Below, one piece after another: positions 12,269 to 24,147 of a stretch of DNA of 64,000 bases (positions within the stretch are counted from its first letter, which is position 1; every line of letters starts with the position of its first letter). Position numbers and translations under genes: made by a program. Where the stretch lies: the NCBI GenBank assembly GCA_009733775.1, contig WOGZ01000084.1:1-64000 (forward strand). Reading direction: 5' to 3'. The notes under the pieces are model-generated. The model worked only from the letters and a program-made list of their open reading frames with translations, was not told the DNA's origin and ran no database searches. The stretch comes from Alectoria sarmentosa. Lineage: Eukaryota; Ascomycota; Lecanoromycetes; Lecanorales; Parmeliaceae.

Positions 12269-13096
12269 ATGCCTCCTCACTTCACCACCCTCCCTCGCGA
12301 GATCCGCGACATGATTCTTGAACTTTGTCTCGTTGTCGGGACTATCACCCCATACCCCGCAAATAACGAACACAGACACCCTTTCGAAAATGCCGCAAGC
12401 AGACCGGTCGTGTCGTTGTTTCTCGTCAATAAAATGGTCAGTGCCGAAGCTGCCGAGATCTTCTACGGCAAGAACATCTGGGTGATCGGCTGGTCTTGGG
12501 GACATGAACACCTACTGGCACGGGATGCACAGGTACCAACAGATAAGATCTGGCACGTCCACCGAGAACGGATCCGCCACGTCAGCTTGTCTTTCGACCT
12601 CCAGGACCTCCCGCCCAGCGCTCTAGTCGTAGCCGCCAAGGCGACATATATGATGATCCCCGAGGACAGTAGCGCCTGTTTCCGAAGAAAGCTTACGCAC
12701 GACGTTTGCGTCTCAGTGTTGGAGAACATTTGTCGATGGAAAATAATCATTTGCCAGCACATCAACGTCAGATCCGTGACCATCAACATCGAGAATCTCT
12801 TTTGCAAAGATGGATGCTGCCGCATGAATGCGGTCAGGAGTTGCTGTTTCGACCCGCTGCTGTATTGGGCCCGCAGGATCGAGGAAGCCAGAATGAAAGA
12901 AGATATCCTAGCGTTACCAGGAGATTGGTATCCTGAGATTACCTTGGTGGGATTCCTGAGCATCGCCGAGATGACGACCGCACGCGGAATATGGGAGGGA
13001 CAATGGGGGCCGCTCAATCATTCCATGAGTGGTGATCAGATTTGCCTCAAAGGTTTCTTTCTGCCAAGAGAAGCTAAGCCTGTCCAATGGGCTTGA
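12269..13096 (+). CDS. 2EXR / F-box-like domain protein
   Basis: Single exon of 275 codons. The frame is open from 12230, but the ATG at 12269 has a good context (CCAAGATGCC), and the protein then starts directly with the domain, as is usual in this family: FTTLPREIRDMILELC near residues 5-20, then a loop, VVSLFLVNKMVSAEAAEIFYGKNIW at about 50-75. This LPxEIRxxI...F(L/V)xNK...E(A)xxxFY pattern is the 2EXR/F-box-like module that is greatly expanded in Pezizomycotina. A Cys-rich segment (CKDGCCRMNAVRSCC, about residues 188-202) is unusual for the family. Its function is unknown. F-box-like proteins may act as SCF adaptors, but this subgroup is uncharacterised. Confidence 0.75.
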   Translation: MPPHFTTLPREIRDMILELCLVVGTITPYPANNEHRHPFENAASRPVVSLFLVNKMVSAEAAEIFYGKNIWVIGWSWGHEHLLARDAQVPTDKIWHVHRERIRHVSLSFDLQDLPPSALVVAAKATYMMIPEDSSACFRRKLTHDVCVSVLENICRWKIIICQHINVRSVTINIENLFCKDGCCRMNAVRSCCFDPLLYWARRIEEARMKEDILALPGDWYPEITLVGFLSIAEMTTARGIWEGQWGPLNHSMSGDQICLKGFFLPREAKPVQWA

Positions 13097-13344
13097 GTAC
13101 GTCGCACGGGCATGAAGCAAGGACGTGCAGGGTTGCGGCACCAATTCAGCCAGAGATTCTCAACATCGGAGAGTGAGCGGCGGAAAAAGGAACGAAGTCG
13201 CAACACATAGACGGTCCGCTTACGGTGAGCAGCTTCAGAACGCTTGCAAGATCATCAATTAGCAGCCTACGCGGCTTCAATGAGCCAAACGGGAGTTGCA
13301 TAAGCCCAAGTTGCAAAGACTTGTTCTGTCCCATCAACTGACTC

Positions 13345-14305
13345 TTATCCCCTCTTCCTAACCTCCCTCCCACTTCCCTCATCACCTGTCTCCCCATTTT
13401 TCCCCGACGTCTTTGCAGCCATCCAACCTGCCATATCAAAATTCTGCAACGGATTCGCCGTGCTTGTTCCACCGCTCAGTATGCTTTTCTTCTGCTGCTC
13501 TTCGAATTCTTTCTTCATCTCCGGATCCACTACAAAATGCAAGCGCATCAGCTGCCTGGTCCCATGATCGTGCAGAGAAAGACTGGGCAAGCAGAAAAAG
13601 AAACGGAGAGAAGAGAGGCCTACTGCTGTCCATCAAGTACGGCATGCCCACCACAAAGACCAACCCAACCACCGCGATCAGGATCATAGGGTTCTTCAAG
13701 AGGTCCAACGGCGAAACTGTCACCCAATGAATTAGCCATCATCCATCACCCGAACTCCAACCCAGCCATTCCACCTCCCCTTCCCATCCTAGCCATCCAT
13801 CCATCTCCCACCCCCACGCGAAGCACAAAAACCAGAGCAACTTACATCCCGCCCTCGCCTCATAATACTCCCTACTCCTCAACACCCTCACCTCCACCGG
13901 CTCCTCCCCAACCGTCACCTTCTCACCCGTCACGATCCCCCCCCTACTCACCCTATACACCTGCACCACCCCATCGCTCCTGACATCCACGCCATAGGAC
14001 ATGAAATCGTAGTCGCGACATGCTATATCCAGTAGATAAGAAATTGTAGCCGTCGTCGTCGTCCCCGCCGCTGCATCCAAGGGCGCAGGATCTTCTGGCG
14101 ATGTGAGATTGCGGAACACAAAGGTGTTGCGTCGCGTGACGGGCGCTTTGAGGCGCTGGCCGTGCGTGGTTAGGATGGCGCTGGTGGAGGGAGGGAGGGC
14201 GGGGATGTGGGGAGGGACTGAGAGGGTGAGAGTGAGGGGGAGGGTGGCGGCGGAGATGAGGGGAGGGAGGAGGGTGAGGAGGAGGCAAGAGGAGAAGAGG
14301 ACCAT
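13345..14305 (-). CDS. EMC7: ER membrane protein complex subunit 7 (EMC7) homologue
   Basis: Three exons, complement(13345-13529, 13624-13716, 13846-14305), total 738 nt, 245 residues. Introns are 94 and 129 nt, and both splice phases join cleanly. Residues 1-19 form a signal peptide (MVLFSSCLLLTLLPPLISAA). Residues about 22-150 are the lumenal beta-sandwich of the family. Exon 2 encodes the hallmark membrane segment (SPLDLLKNPMILIAVVGLVF, then GMPYLMDS), and exon 3 continues MDPEMKKEFEEQQKKS, matching the conserved NPM...PxLM(D)...DPE(M)(K/R)xE region of EMC7. The EMC inserts tail-anchored and multi-pass proteins into the ER membrane. The C-terminus is cytosolic and polar. The gene looks intact and orthologous, and it is transcribed towards the upstream 2EXR gene. 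Confidence 0.87.
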
Positions 14306-15573
14306 CTTGAGTTGAGTGAAGGATTGTTTGGAAGGCGATGTTGGGATGGTGTGGACTTTGCTTTGGTAGAGCTGAATTGGATAGGGCTGAGTTCGGCTAG
14401 TGTATAGCCCACTTAGTCAGCTTCTCAATAGACGGAAAGCTGATCTCCTTTTTTCATACTTATGCTAACCGTCTTAGCGTTAGCTGCCGAAAACCTCGGA
14501 TCTGTTTATTTTTCCAGACCGCAGACGCACCTCGCGCACCAATGAATTGTGTAAACAACTTCAACCTAAAATATAAATTCCAGCCCTCCAGACTGATTTC
14601 TCAAACCACTGAGCGCCCTGCTACTGTAGAAGAAAAAAAGCTGACCATCATTCGTTTCGCTCCGTGCCTCGCAGATCTGCTCCGCCTTGCCGTACCGTTG
14701 TGATGCATGTCAGCTTTCTGCAGAGTCACGGATCCGTTGAAAGCGAGCCAACCAGATTCTGAGGCAAACTCCGCTCCGACTTGTTCAAGAATCCTTTCGA
14801 TAAACCCGAAAAGATAGGTAGGAAGAAATTAAAGGGAAATGCATTTAATGTCTTGGAAAGTCCGTCGAGAACAGATTGGTTGGGCGCTCTGGCCCGTGAG
14901 CTTCGGATGAAGTGAACAGCAAGGTGTATCGCATATTCTACCGTTTCAAAACAAGAGGTCCTGTTTGAAATCCGCGAAAGTATTCTGTTTACTGCTTTAA
15001 AGGCTTTTTATATTAATCATTATGATAACGATGTGGAAGACTCAGATAGTCGCTTCCTGCACGCTCTACTACCACATTACCCTTGAAAAATGCCTACGTT
15101 TCAGGTTACTGGGCGTTTTCTGGTAATTATCTTTCTCCATGCAGTGCTGCTTGCGCGGTGCGGCGAAGTAGCCAAACATGCAGGGAAAGTTTCATTGCGT
15201 CTTGGTTCAAACTTCAAAAAGATTCAAAACAGCAAATGTGTTCAAAATTTCAAAATTTTCTGCACTGATGCAGCCCATAGAGTCGTTGTCCACTTCCTTT
15301 TGGTATATATGCGCTGCATAGTACAGCCTTGCTCTCGTGCCACCTTGAACATGGTGGTAGGAACATTTAAAGCGATGATACAAGAGCAGCTGTTACCCCT
15401 TGATAATTTGCCTAATCTTATATTCCTAATAATTTTCGTCGTGTCTCTTTTAAAGACTATTCAATTACATCGATCCGACGCCATCATCTGATTCATTCTA
15501 TTCTTGTATTCTGGCAGACACTTTCTCCTTCGTTATTCTCATTCGCACGACTTATTGACCGTTCAACCGAAGC
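14306..15573. other. intergenic, nothing recognised
   Basis: Divergent promoter region between EMC7 and the receptor gene. A plus-strand open frame at 15090-15491 (133 codons) has no recognisable domain and lies in an A-rich stretch, so I do not call it a gene. Confidence 0.45.
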
Positions 15574-16845
15574 ATGGCTCAAGTGTTTGTAAGCTTCAGC
15601 TTGCCGATTCTTTCCAGCGTGCCCTCCGTGCTTCTACTTGTTATCTCCATCGTCGCAACCCTGGCAGTTGTTCTGAGATTCTGGGCGAGGAAAATTCAAA
15701 AGGTTCGCTTGGAGCTGAATGACTACATGATAATGCTTGGGCTGGTGGGAGTGCTCTCACCTTTCGTATTCTTTGCTTTCTGACATAAATCAGGTATTTG
15801 CATTAGCTAATGTTATCATATACATTTCCATTGGCGCTTTGTTACTTTCGCTCGAGACGAGTACCGAAAATTTGTTTCGCAGACTCATCACGGAGGTGCG
15901 TCTCCATCTCCTCAATACAACAAAACCAAGCTTAACAGCACGCAGTTAAATTTCATAATCCCACTCCTCTGGATCACTGCCGTAACCCTCATTCGCTTCT
16001 CCGTCATCCTCCTTTATATCCGCATCTTCGCCACGCGGTCTTTTCGCCTCTCCTGCTACGTCATCTTAATTCTCAATATTACATTCTTCATTGCTACTTT
16101 TCTCAGCTATGTTTTATCCGCTATTCCCGTTGGATGTCACTGGAGCGATACAATTGATTGTAGCTCGACGCTTGATGCAAAATCGATTGATCTCCCTGTA
16201 GCAGTTTTCAACCTTCTTTTGGATGTTACAGTGGTGGTATTGCCGATGCCTGTATTGTGGGGCTTGCAGATGGCAGTGGGCAAGAAGGCAACATTAAGTG
16301 GGATGTTTGGCTTGGGTTTCACGTAAGCTCTGCCTCGTGTTTGGCACATACACCGTCTTCACGTGCCGTATCTTACCTACTGATCGCCTTCGTATTTGAG
16401 TATCTGCGCTATGACAGCCTACCGAGTCCAGATTACAGCGACCATCGGCTCCCTAGATAGCGGGGGTCACATCGAGATAAACACGCTCCTGTTCATGTTC
16501 GAAGCGATCCTCGGCGTCATCACCGCTTGCCTACCCGTCTTGAAACCTGTCTTTGACACGGTTCGCGATTCGATGAAAAGATATGACGACAAGAAAGGCA
16601 TAAGCAAGTTTTTGATGTCAGGTAGCATTTCTATTTTCATGCGAATGAGTCAAATATGGATGTGGAAATCTGGGAAACGAGCTGAGAGAGAGAGGTTGGA
16701 CTCGATGATTTCAATGGAGGATTTAAGGAGAAGCGAGAGTGGCATTCAGTCCACACCTAAGGTGGAAAGAGTTGTAGGGATGAAAGTGTTCGAGATCAAT
16801 GTGCAGAGGGAGGTCAATGTTGAGAGTACTTCTATTGAAGAATGA
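15574..16845 (+). CDS. PTH11-like / fungal rhodopsin-domain membrane protein
   Basis: Four exons: 15574-15750, 15794-15895, 15946-16322, 16401-16845, total 1101 nt, 366 residues. Introns 2 and 3 (50 and 78 nt) are well supported. Intron 1 (43 nt) is short, and its donor could instead be 15745; both keep the frame. The fold is the seven-helix 'rhodopsin, fungal' domain typical of PTH11-related receptors. It has an N-terminal helix with RFWARK after it, then the ELNDYMIMLGL motif. Later come LIRFSVILLYIRIFATRSFR, a helix ending VGCHWSDT, LDVTVVVLPMPVLWGLQM with KKATLSGMFGLGF, then ICAMTAYRVQI, and LGVITACLPVLKPVFD before a polar cytoplasmic tail. In plant pathogens such proteins can sense host or surface cues. 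No function can be assigned to this one. Confidence 0.78.
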
Positions 16846-16965
16846 ATGGAATAGCGTCGACGGTTCCATCGTCAATATTCGGGATATCAGCAACGCTAAT
16901 TGTGGGACACCCAAGATTATTGAATCTGTTGGAGCAATAAGCTTCACAGTCCATTCAGTTCGAAC

Positions 16966-17935
16966 ATGAAGCTCGGAGATAGCGGGTACTTCGCCACAAA
17001 CTGTTCTTCCCAACTTGCGTTTTTCTACACCCCGCCGGACAAAAACAACAGCTCAAAGCCCGTCCTCCGCCTCACTCATGGCTGGCATCAATCGTATACC
17101 CCGCACCGTTCACTCACCCATGTCTTGCCATGCACCGAGAAATGCCCCAGAAGCTACACATGGCGCATTATCATCCCCACCCTCACAGAACAATTTCACC
17201 CTCTTCGTGCCCGAAAAACCCGGCTACGGCCTCAGCTCCCAATGCACGACCCCCACAGTTGACACTCTCATCTACGGCAACGCCATTTCCGAAGCCATGC
17301 AGCAACATCTACGGCAACACCAGCGCCATCACGTTCGGCCACGACCGCGGTGGCCGTTCAAGCCGACGCATGGCCATCAACGGCTACTCAGACATGAACA
17401 TCGAAACCCTCGCCGCTTTTGACATCGTCGCTTTTGTCGAGGAGTGGAAGGCTTTTGGCACAGTCCCTACTCTACTCTTTGGATACTATCATTGGATGTT
17501 CTTACTAAACACAAACATCTCTGACGACATGGTCAATGCGTACGGCGGTGACGGGTTCTGCCTCTACAGTCTCAACGCAGACAGCGGGCCCAGTCATATC
17601 GGGCAAGCGCTATTCCGATTGAACAATTGGTTTGATGTTTACAGTGCCTACTATAATACTCTCGCTACTATCAACGCGTTTGCATATTAACTACCGTGCG
17701 GGCGCGACAACGGGACTGGGAGTTCATCTTCGCCGATCAAGCGGCGGGACGCTTGCTTACCGTTCCGACCAAAATTGAGTAAAATCGAATACAATTTGGT
17801 TAAAACTTTCCGAGTTTGTGTGATGTGTGGAGGCCGTATGCTGCTAATGGCACGAAACTTGAGGTTAAAGGGATTGGTGATAACAGGGGGCATTTTATTA
17901 TTGAGGTCCGTGTGTTTCTTGTGGTCTGTGATTGA
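16966..17935 (+). pseudogene. decayed alpha/beta-hydrolase (haloalkane dehalogenase / epoxide hydrolase-like)
   Basis: The relic is readable nearly end to end, but only across four frames' worth of breaks. The first exon starts at 16966 and reaches the oxyanion-hole motif HGW. A proper 57-nt GT-AG intron (17094-17150) restores SSYTWRIIIPTLTEQF. One extra base then breaks the frame at each of 17194-17196, 17306, 17688 and 17712-17714. Between them lie VPEKPGYGLSSQC, the nucleophile motif FGHDRGG, EEWKAFGTVPTLLFGYYHW, and near the end GHF carrying the expected catalytic His. Two in-frame TAA codons (17780-17782 and 17801-17803) add to the damage. The intact family cleaves carbon-halogen or epoxide bonds on small substrates. 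This copy cannot make a full-length enzyme unless all four insertions are assembly errors, and even then the two stops remain. Confidence 0.8.
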
Positions 17936-18607
17936 GCTGTGTCAGAACCAGCATAGAATCTAAGTTGCTTTCTTCATGGTCAAAAGTTAAGCAAAAAAAA
18001 GTACGATATGGTTATTTTTAAAATTGACCAATCAGATCTTTAAATCACGAATTTCAAGACGAAATTCATATTTTTTACTTCATTTTCGATTTAAACCCGA
18101 ATACGTTTCAAAGAGACTTTTTTATAAGATTGAATCTCGAATATTAACATTTTTCTTCTTTTTTTTTTTTCGTGTTATATATAATATGATAATAACGTAA
18201 ATAAATAAAGTTATAAATTCGAATATGCGCTTTTGAATAATATTATTTTTATGAAATTTAATTAATTACTTTCGAACTTTTATCGTAAATGAGGTTTTTT
18301 TTAAAAACTTTCTTTTCTCTTCGAAACTTTTCAAAGACACTTCGAAAGCTTTTATCGAAAAAATTGTCGAAATAAACACGAAATCTTATATATCACACAT
18401 CTTTATCATATATTATAATTTCGAATTTGCGAAAATAATTTCTTTGACAAAAACACTCGAAAAGCTCTCGAAAAGCCTTTGAAGGAAAAAAAGAGTTTCG
18501 AAAGTCTCTCTCGAGCGATAAAAAAACAAATATCATTATAATCGTAAAATCTTTTCAAGCTTTTTATTATTGAAAAGCTCGCGTCTATAGCATATATTTT
18601 ATAAATA
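17936..18607. other. AT-rich, RIP-like DNA of unknown origin
   Basis: GC content falls sharply after about 17,990, and there is no open frame of note. It is bounded on the right by the first inverted-repeat element. It probably represents an older repeat too degraded to name. Confidence 0.55.
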
Positions 18608-18639
18608 TTTTAACGAAGAGCTACGAGTTTATAACACGA

Positions 18640-19471
18640 TGTTACGAGCGTATTCTACTCAGCCCTATTGTTTACTCAGTTCTATCGGGCCTATCGGCTC
18701 TAGCGTGGTTCAGGGACCTACTTTAGCGATTTAAACGTAAAACTTAATATCGTAACTGTATCGTAGCATTATCGTAATAAATATATAACGATTTCAAGCA
18801 AAATAGCTACTTATAAACGGTTGCAAAAAACAAACGTTATTATTTATAATCGTTTCTTACAGACGATATCTTTCATCGATGATACGAAATCATGATTAAT
18901 AAGCTATAATTTTCATTTAGTGTCGAAATAGCGTCGGAATCGGGGATGATCCTGAGTATTATTATATTATTCACTCATCTCACACCCTCACATTAATCAT
19001 TTACATATTCAGTTCAAGATATTACGAATGTCTCCCTCGCGAGAAAATCATTCAAATCGTTCGTTTTTGCTATCAAATTCTTAAAAGCGTTAATATTTCT
19101 CGATATATAAGACTTTCGAGCATAAATTTAACATGTTTAATATGTTTAACAACTTTAAAAATAAATAAATGTTTTTATAAATAATCGTATATATTATTGA
19201 AACGAATATGCGAAAAATCGTTCAGCTATCGTTATTTGATTGTAATCGATTATAATATATAACGTAACACACATTTAATAATAATAGGTTACATTATTAA
19301 AAAATAGTTTATTAGCGATTATTATTTAAAATATTAATTAAATACAGTTGTCGCAAATTATAATTCTTCGTTAAAATATATATAAACCTTTCTCTCTTTA
19401 CATAATTTTTTAAACTTATTATTCTCGTTATATACACTCATATAATCTTAAACTTTATATTAATTTTAATA
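18640..19471 (+). repeat. 5' LTR of the 18.6-23.5 kb element, interrupted
   Basis: The LTR is present as 18640-18720 plus 19379-19471. Removing the nested element and one TA leaves exactly 174 nt, the length of the right LTR. Many sites differ from the right LTR by transitions. Confidence 0.83.
18721..19376 (-). mobile_element. inverted-repeat (MITE-like) element, copy B, nested in an LTR
   Basis: 656 nt, flanked by TA on both sides (18719-18720 and 19377-19378). The left end reads CTTTAGCGA and the inverted right end TTTTAACGA, both mutated forms of CCTTAGCGG in copy C. It lies inverted relative to copies A and C: its segment CCCTCGCGAGAAAATC, then AAATCGTTCG, matches the reverse complement of copy C. 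No open frame for a transposase is present, so it would depend on an enzyme supplied elsewhere. Confidence 0.78.
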
Positions 19472-22400
19472 TTATAATAAGTCTTCTTTATACACACTCA
19501 CTCGACGAAGAAAATTAACGGGTTTTCATTATTGCTCGAAACAAGCGACCGAGTCTGATAAAAAACACGCTGGGTCTTTCTATCATATAAACACCTCATA
19601 AATAAAAAACCTTTATCGCAATTTACATCATCTGAAAAAATATATATCACACTACTTAGGTCTTTAACGACGATTCAAACCGTTTAAAAACAAACTTTTT
19701 ATATCAAATATAAAAAACTCTTCTTCGCCCGCATTATACCCACTCAAATTCACCGCTATTTTATTAACATTCGACGAAACTTAATACAATCGAAAGAATA
19801 TTATTCAAAATATATACGTTTTTTACGACGATTCGATCGGTTCAAAAACGAGTCTGCTGTCGTCTTTATAAAAAAACACATTTTCAACATCGAAACAATG
19901 AAATAATGACATTTACCTTCATTATAAAGAACATAACATCTCTTAAATTCAATCTATTAACACTCACTTACGTTGAAAACACTTTTTTAAAAACATTAAT
20001 TATTTCGTCTTCTCAAAAAGAACCTTTATCTTTAACACTTTACTTAAAAAAAAAAAAAAAACATCGATATTTCTACATAACACATCATGAATTCTTTTTA
20101 ATCAAATTTTACATCAATATTAAAATACGTTTCTTCACAACGCCGATCACTTATATATTATAATCAATTTTATTTTATATACGAAGACTTATATACTCGC
20201 TATTCGTCTTTCAACTCGTCACGATTACGCATATCACAAATATAACGCTCTTTATTTATTAAAAACCTTTATTAACGATTTCAAAAAAATCAATCGAAGA
20301 GTCGATCTTCAAATCAGAAACTACAACGTTAAAAATCGTTTAATAACATTACATTTTCTCCTTCATCTCCGCTATAAAATCTCAAAACATTAAAAACATA
20401 TCGATTTTTTAAAACACATAAATTATTTTTATCATCTTCATTATAATCTAAGCAATTAATAAAATCGATATTTAATTTTAAATTATCAAATTCGTTTATA
20501 TTTAATAATAATAAATTCAAATTCGAGAATTGAAAATTACGAATTTAAAACAAACTTCGTTTTAACAAAATCATTATTTTATTAACGCGTTTTAAATTAA
20601 TTATATTATATCACGATTTATTAAAAAAGTAAGCGAGCACACAATATCGAGACGTTAAAATTATATTATAAACTCTTACAATATTACTTAAAACGTTTTG
20701 AATTAACTCAACGATCTTTATAAAACATCGTTACGTATTTTATATAAAATAAATAATCATATATTTAACAATTTTAAATAAGAAATCGAATAATCATTTT
20801 TCGAATTTTATACAAAACTTATAAGATATAATAAAAATCAATCAAAACGTTAATTAATAAAATGTTTAAAAGATAATATCATTAAACAATTATGAAAAGT
20901 ATATATAATAATGAACATTAAACGAGATTAAACATTTGCACAATATAAAAACTATTTGACACGCGTTAATTTTTATCAACGACTTAATTTAAAAAAAAAG
21001 ATCATCAAAAAGACGTATATATTCGCTAAACAATACGCTAAAATAAAACTTAAAATTATATATAAAAATCGTGACGTATACGCCATCATTTTTCGTTCTA
21101 ATTTAAAAGAATATCGACGTTGAAAAGACTTTAAGACGTTAATAAAATCACGAAAATTGCTTCGCAATCAAAAGCAGAGTCACATATTAATTAAATTTAT
21201 TAATACTCAACCTCGCTAAAAGATCTAATATCGTCAAAATAATATACGATTTGATTTCGAAAACTCAAATTCGTGATCTTCAATAATTATTATATATTAA
21301 CATTAATAATAAAGAAAACACGATATTAATTAATATACGATTCGATAAAACATCGAATATGCTATTTTTAAGCGATTTAAATTCATTCGACATTCAGAAA
21401 ATGCGTTCAAATTTCGTTTTTTCGTTATTATCAAAGTCGATTATTTAAAAACTTATTATTCAATAACAACGTTATATTAATTTATAAAGCATAACGTCTT
21501 CTTTAATATATATATAAACGATATTCGAAAATATATCATATTGTTAAAAGATCTCATTATCGTCATTTATAATCTTATTCGATATTATATATATAATATT
21601 TATGAAAAAGATTACTCAAATTATCACCAAAACACATATAATATTTAAATAAAATTTAAGATTTACGACTCGAAAGCGCTCGAATCAATTAAATTATATC
21701 ATTTAACGATTTCTTTTTTGCTCGAAAATTAGACTTTATATGTTCATTTTATAATCAAATGCTTATATGATTATAACTTTTTCATTTCTTCATCGAATGT
21801 CTTTAAAATTAAAACTTTATAACGTTATAATAACGTACTCACGACGAGCGACTCGCTAAATCTCTGAACTAAATTATCGTCGTCGCCGCCGAAAAAGAAC
21901 ATTGTTAAAACATCAAAAAGTTTTATTTTTATTGATTTTCCGATCATCAACCACGAGAATCCCCTCAATCACAAAATCATATCATTCGAAAAATCACATT
22001 CGATATTTTACGCATTCTTTATAACGAGTCAAATAATCAAAAAATAACACCGCTATCGTTATCGAAAGAAACAACATCAAAATAATGAAATCTTAATCAA
22101 AATCTCAACATCACAATTAAATATCACAAATTCAATACTTTTGCAATAGAGAATCATCGAACTTTATTACAATTAAATTTAATTATATTGCAATTAAGCG
22201 TGACTTAAACAAAATTTTATATTATAAATGCAAATTAAATTTTGATAATTAAAAATTATACGATGAATTTACAAAATCATGTTCACAATAAAAAATGTTA
22301 ACAATCTTTTATTAAGAGCAAATTTATTAATAAGATTAATTTAATATCACTTTTTATTTTTAAAACGATATTTAACAATGCGAACATCACTATCAAAAAA

Positions 22401-23363
22401 AAAGAGATAAAGTTCAATATACATTTCATAACGACATTTATCTCCGTTATCAAAAGTTTAACTTCGCACAATTTTAATCTATCAACATTCATTTTTATTA
22501 AAAATATTACTCTCAAAGCAATAAAAGCAATTAAACTTTCTTTATTATTAACATTATTATCAATCTATCGAGCAATGTTACCTTCATCGCTTATATACGA
22601 AATTGCTACATCAAAAACTTATCTTATAATCGTTAACTTATACATACGCTACGCTTATATTCATTCAAAACCTTTATAAACGATTTAACAAAAAGAAACG
22701 AGTTAATTTTCATTTTTCACTATCATCAAAACGATTACTCAGAGACTTATTACTCAATAACAACATCATATAAAATCTACTAAACATGACACCCTTATTA
22801 ATGTATGCATAAACGATATTTTAACGCATATCATATCGTCAATTGATCTCACTATCGTCGTCAAAATACTTATACGAATTCGTACTTTTGCATCTCAATA
22901 GAGAAAATCATCAAAAAACTCACATCAAGTTATACGACGTTTGAATAAGATTTAACGCCTACGACTCGAAACCATCCGAATCAATTAAATCGCATCATTT
23001 TATGAATTTCTTATGATTACGATATCGAGATCGTTGATTATTACTATATCACAAATTACGTTTTTAATCATCATTTACTCATTTCTACATCAATCTCCTT
23101 TAAAATTGAAATTATTTGACGATATAATATCAAGCTCGCGACGAGATTATCAACGAACGTCTCAAAAACGATATCGATATCGTCGTCGCCACTGAAAAAA
23201 AACGTTATCAAAGCATTAAAAGACTTTATTTTTATTAATATTTTCAATCAACGAGCATATATACATAGCGAGCGTATTTTCTCATAATAACATCATTGAT
23301 AACAAAAAAGATTTACATCGATTTACAATAATGAAAATTATTGTTATTCGAAGGGGGGAATAA

Positions 23364-23537
23364 TGTTACGAGCGTACCCTACTCAACTTTACTATCTACT
23401 TAACCCTATCGAACCTATCGACTTTAACGTGATTTAGAAACTTATATATAGGTCTTTCTCTCTCTATATAGTTTTCTAAACTTATTATCCTCGTTATATA
23501 CACTTATATAATCTCAAACTTTATATTAATTCTAACA
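23364..23537 (+). repeat. 3' LTR of the 18.6-23.5 kb element
   Basis: 174 nt, TGTTACGAGCG to TTCTAACA, uninterrupted. It serves as the reference for the split left LTR. Confidence 0.85.
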
Positions 23538-24147
23538 CACGATATATAAATTATAATTATTTACGAAATCGTCTTTAAACGATTTTAAAATAAAGAATTA
23601 TATTATCGAAATATTTATATTACGATATAATTCTTAGTTGATTTTATTTATAATAATATAATAATTTAATTTATACGTATACACGTTTTCGTAAAAATAA
23701 TTTTATTATTATTTTCAATTAAAAATTATTATATTAATATTATCGAAATAATTAATTTTATTAAATTATATACTCGAAAATATTATATATTAAAAAACAT
23801 TAACGCTTTTAAGAAATAAAATTTAAATTTAAACGTTTAAAATAGTTTTTTCGCGAAAATAATCTTTGCGATCTTTTCATCTTATAATTCAAAAATTACT
23901 TTATAAAAAGTAAACACTTTATAAAAAAAACTCTCGTTAATTTTGTATCTTAACGCTAATTGTAAAAAATAATTAATTAAACAAAATCTAACTATCGTAA
24001 TATGAGTTTCAATCGTAACTTTTCAAAAAAAAGATATTATAAATGCCATCGCTTTTAGGCAGAAACGGCTTTATAGACTTTTATTTTGGATAATCGTAGA
24101 AAAACCGTGTGACTACGGTTCTACCAACTCGCAAGCCTCCCCTAAGG

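Larger units (their letters stand above)
18640..23537 (+). mobile_element. LTR retrotransposon, RIP-degraded, family not assignable
   Basis: It begins with TGTTACGAGCG and ends CTAACA, with 174-nt LTRs at both ends (the left one interrupted, see below), and is flanked by the 5-bp duplication CACGA (18635-18639 and 23538-23542). A polypurine tract (AAGGGGGGAATAA) directly precedes the right LTR at 23364, so the element reads on the plus strand. Without the nested insertion it is about 4.24 kb. The interior is full of stop codons from C-to-T changes. Long stop-interrupted open stretches exist, but I could not recognise reverse transcriptase or integrase motifs, so I leave the superfamily open. 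A segment at about 21,400-21,960 is repeated at about 22,690-23,260. Confidence 0.85.
18608..24147 (+). mobile_element. inverted-repeat (MITE-like) element, copy A, split by an LTR retrotransposon
   Basis: Left end 18608-18639 (about 32 nt) and right end 23543-24147 (605 nt) together make a 637-nt element, split by the LTR element 18640-23537 and its 5-bp duplication. The left terminus (TTTTAACGAAGAGCTACGAG) is a mutated form of the terminal repeat of copy C near 59 kb (CCTTAGCGGAAGGCTATGAG); the differences are almost all transitions. The right terminus ends CTAAGG at 24147. The interior matches copy C in the same orientation (for example ATACTCGAAAATA and AAAAAACATTAACGC). A TA precedes the left end; AA follows the right end, so one base of the target duplication has probably changed. 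Confidence 0.78.

Noticed and set aside
15090..15491. 133-codon plus-strand open frame before the receptor gene
   Set aside because: No domain, no convincing signal or splice context, and it lies in an A-rich stretch.
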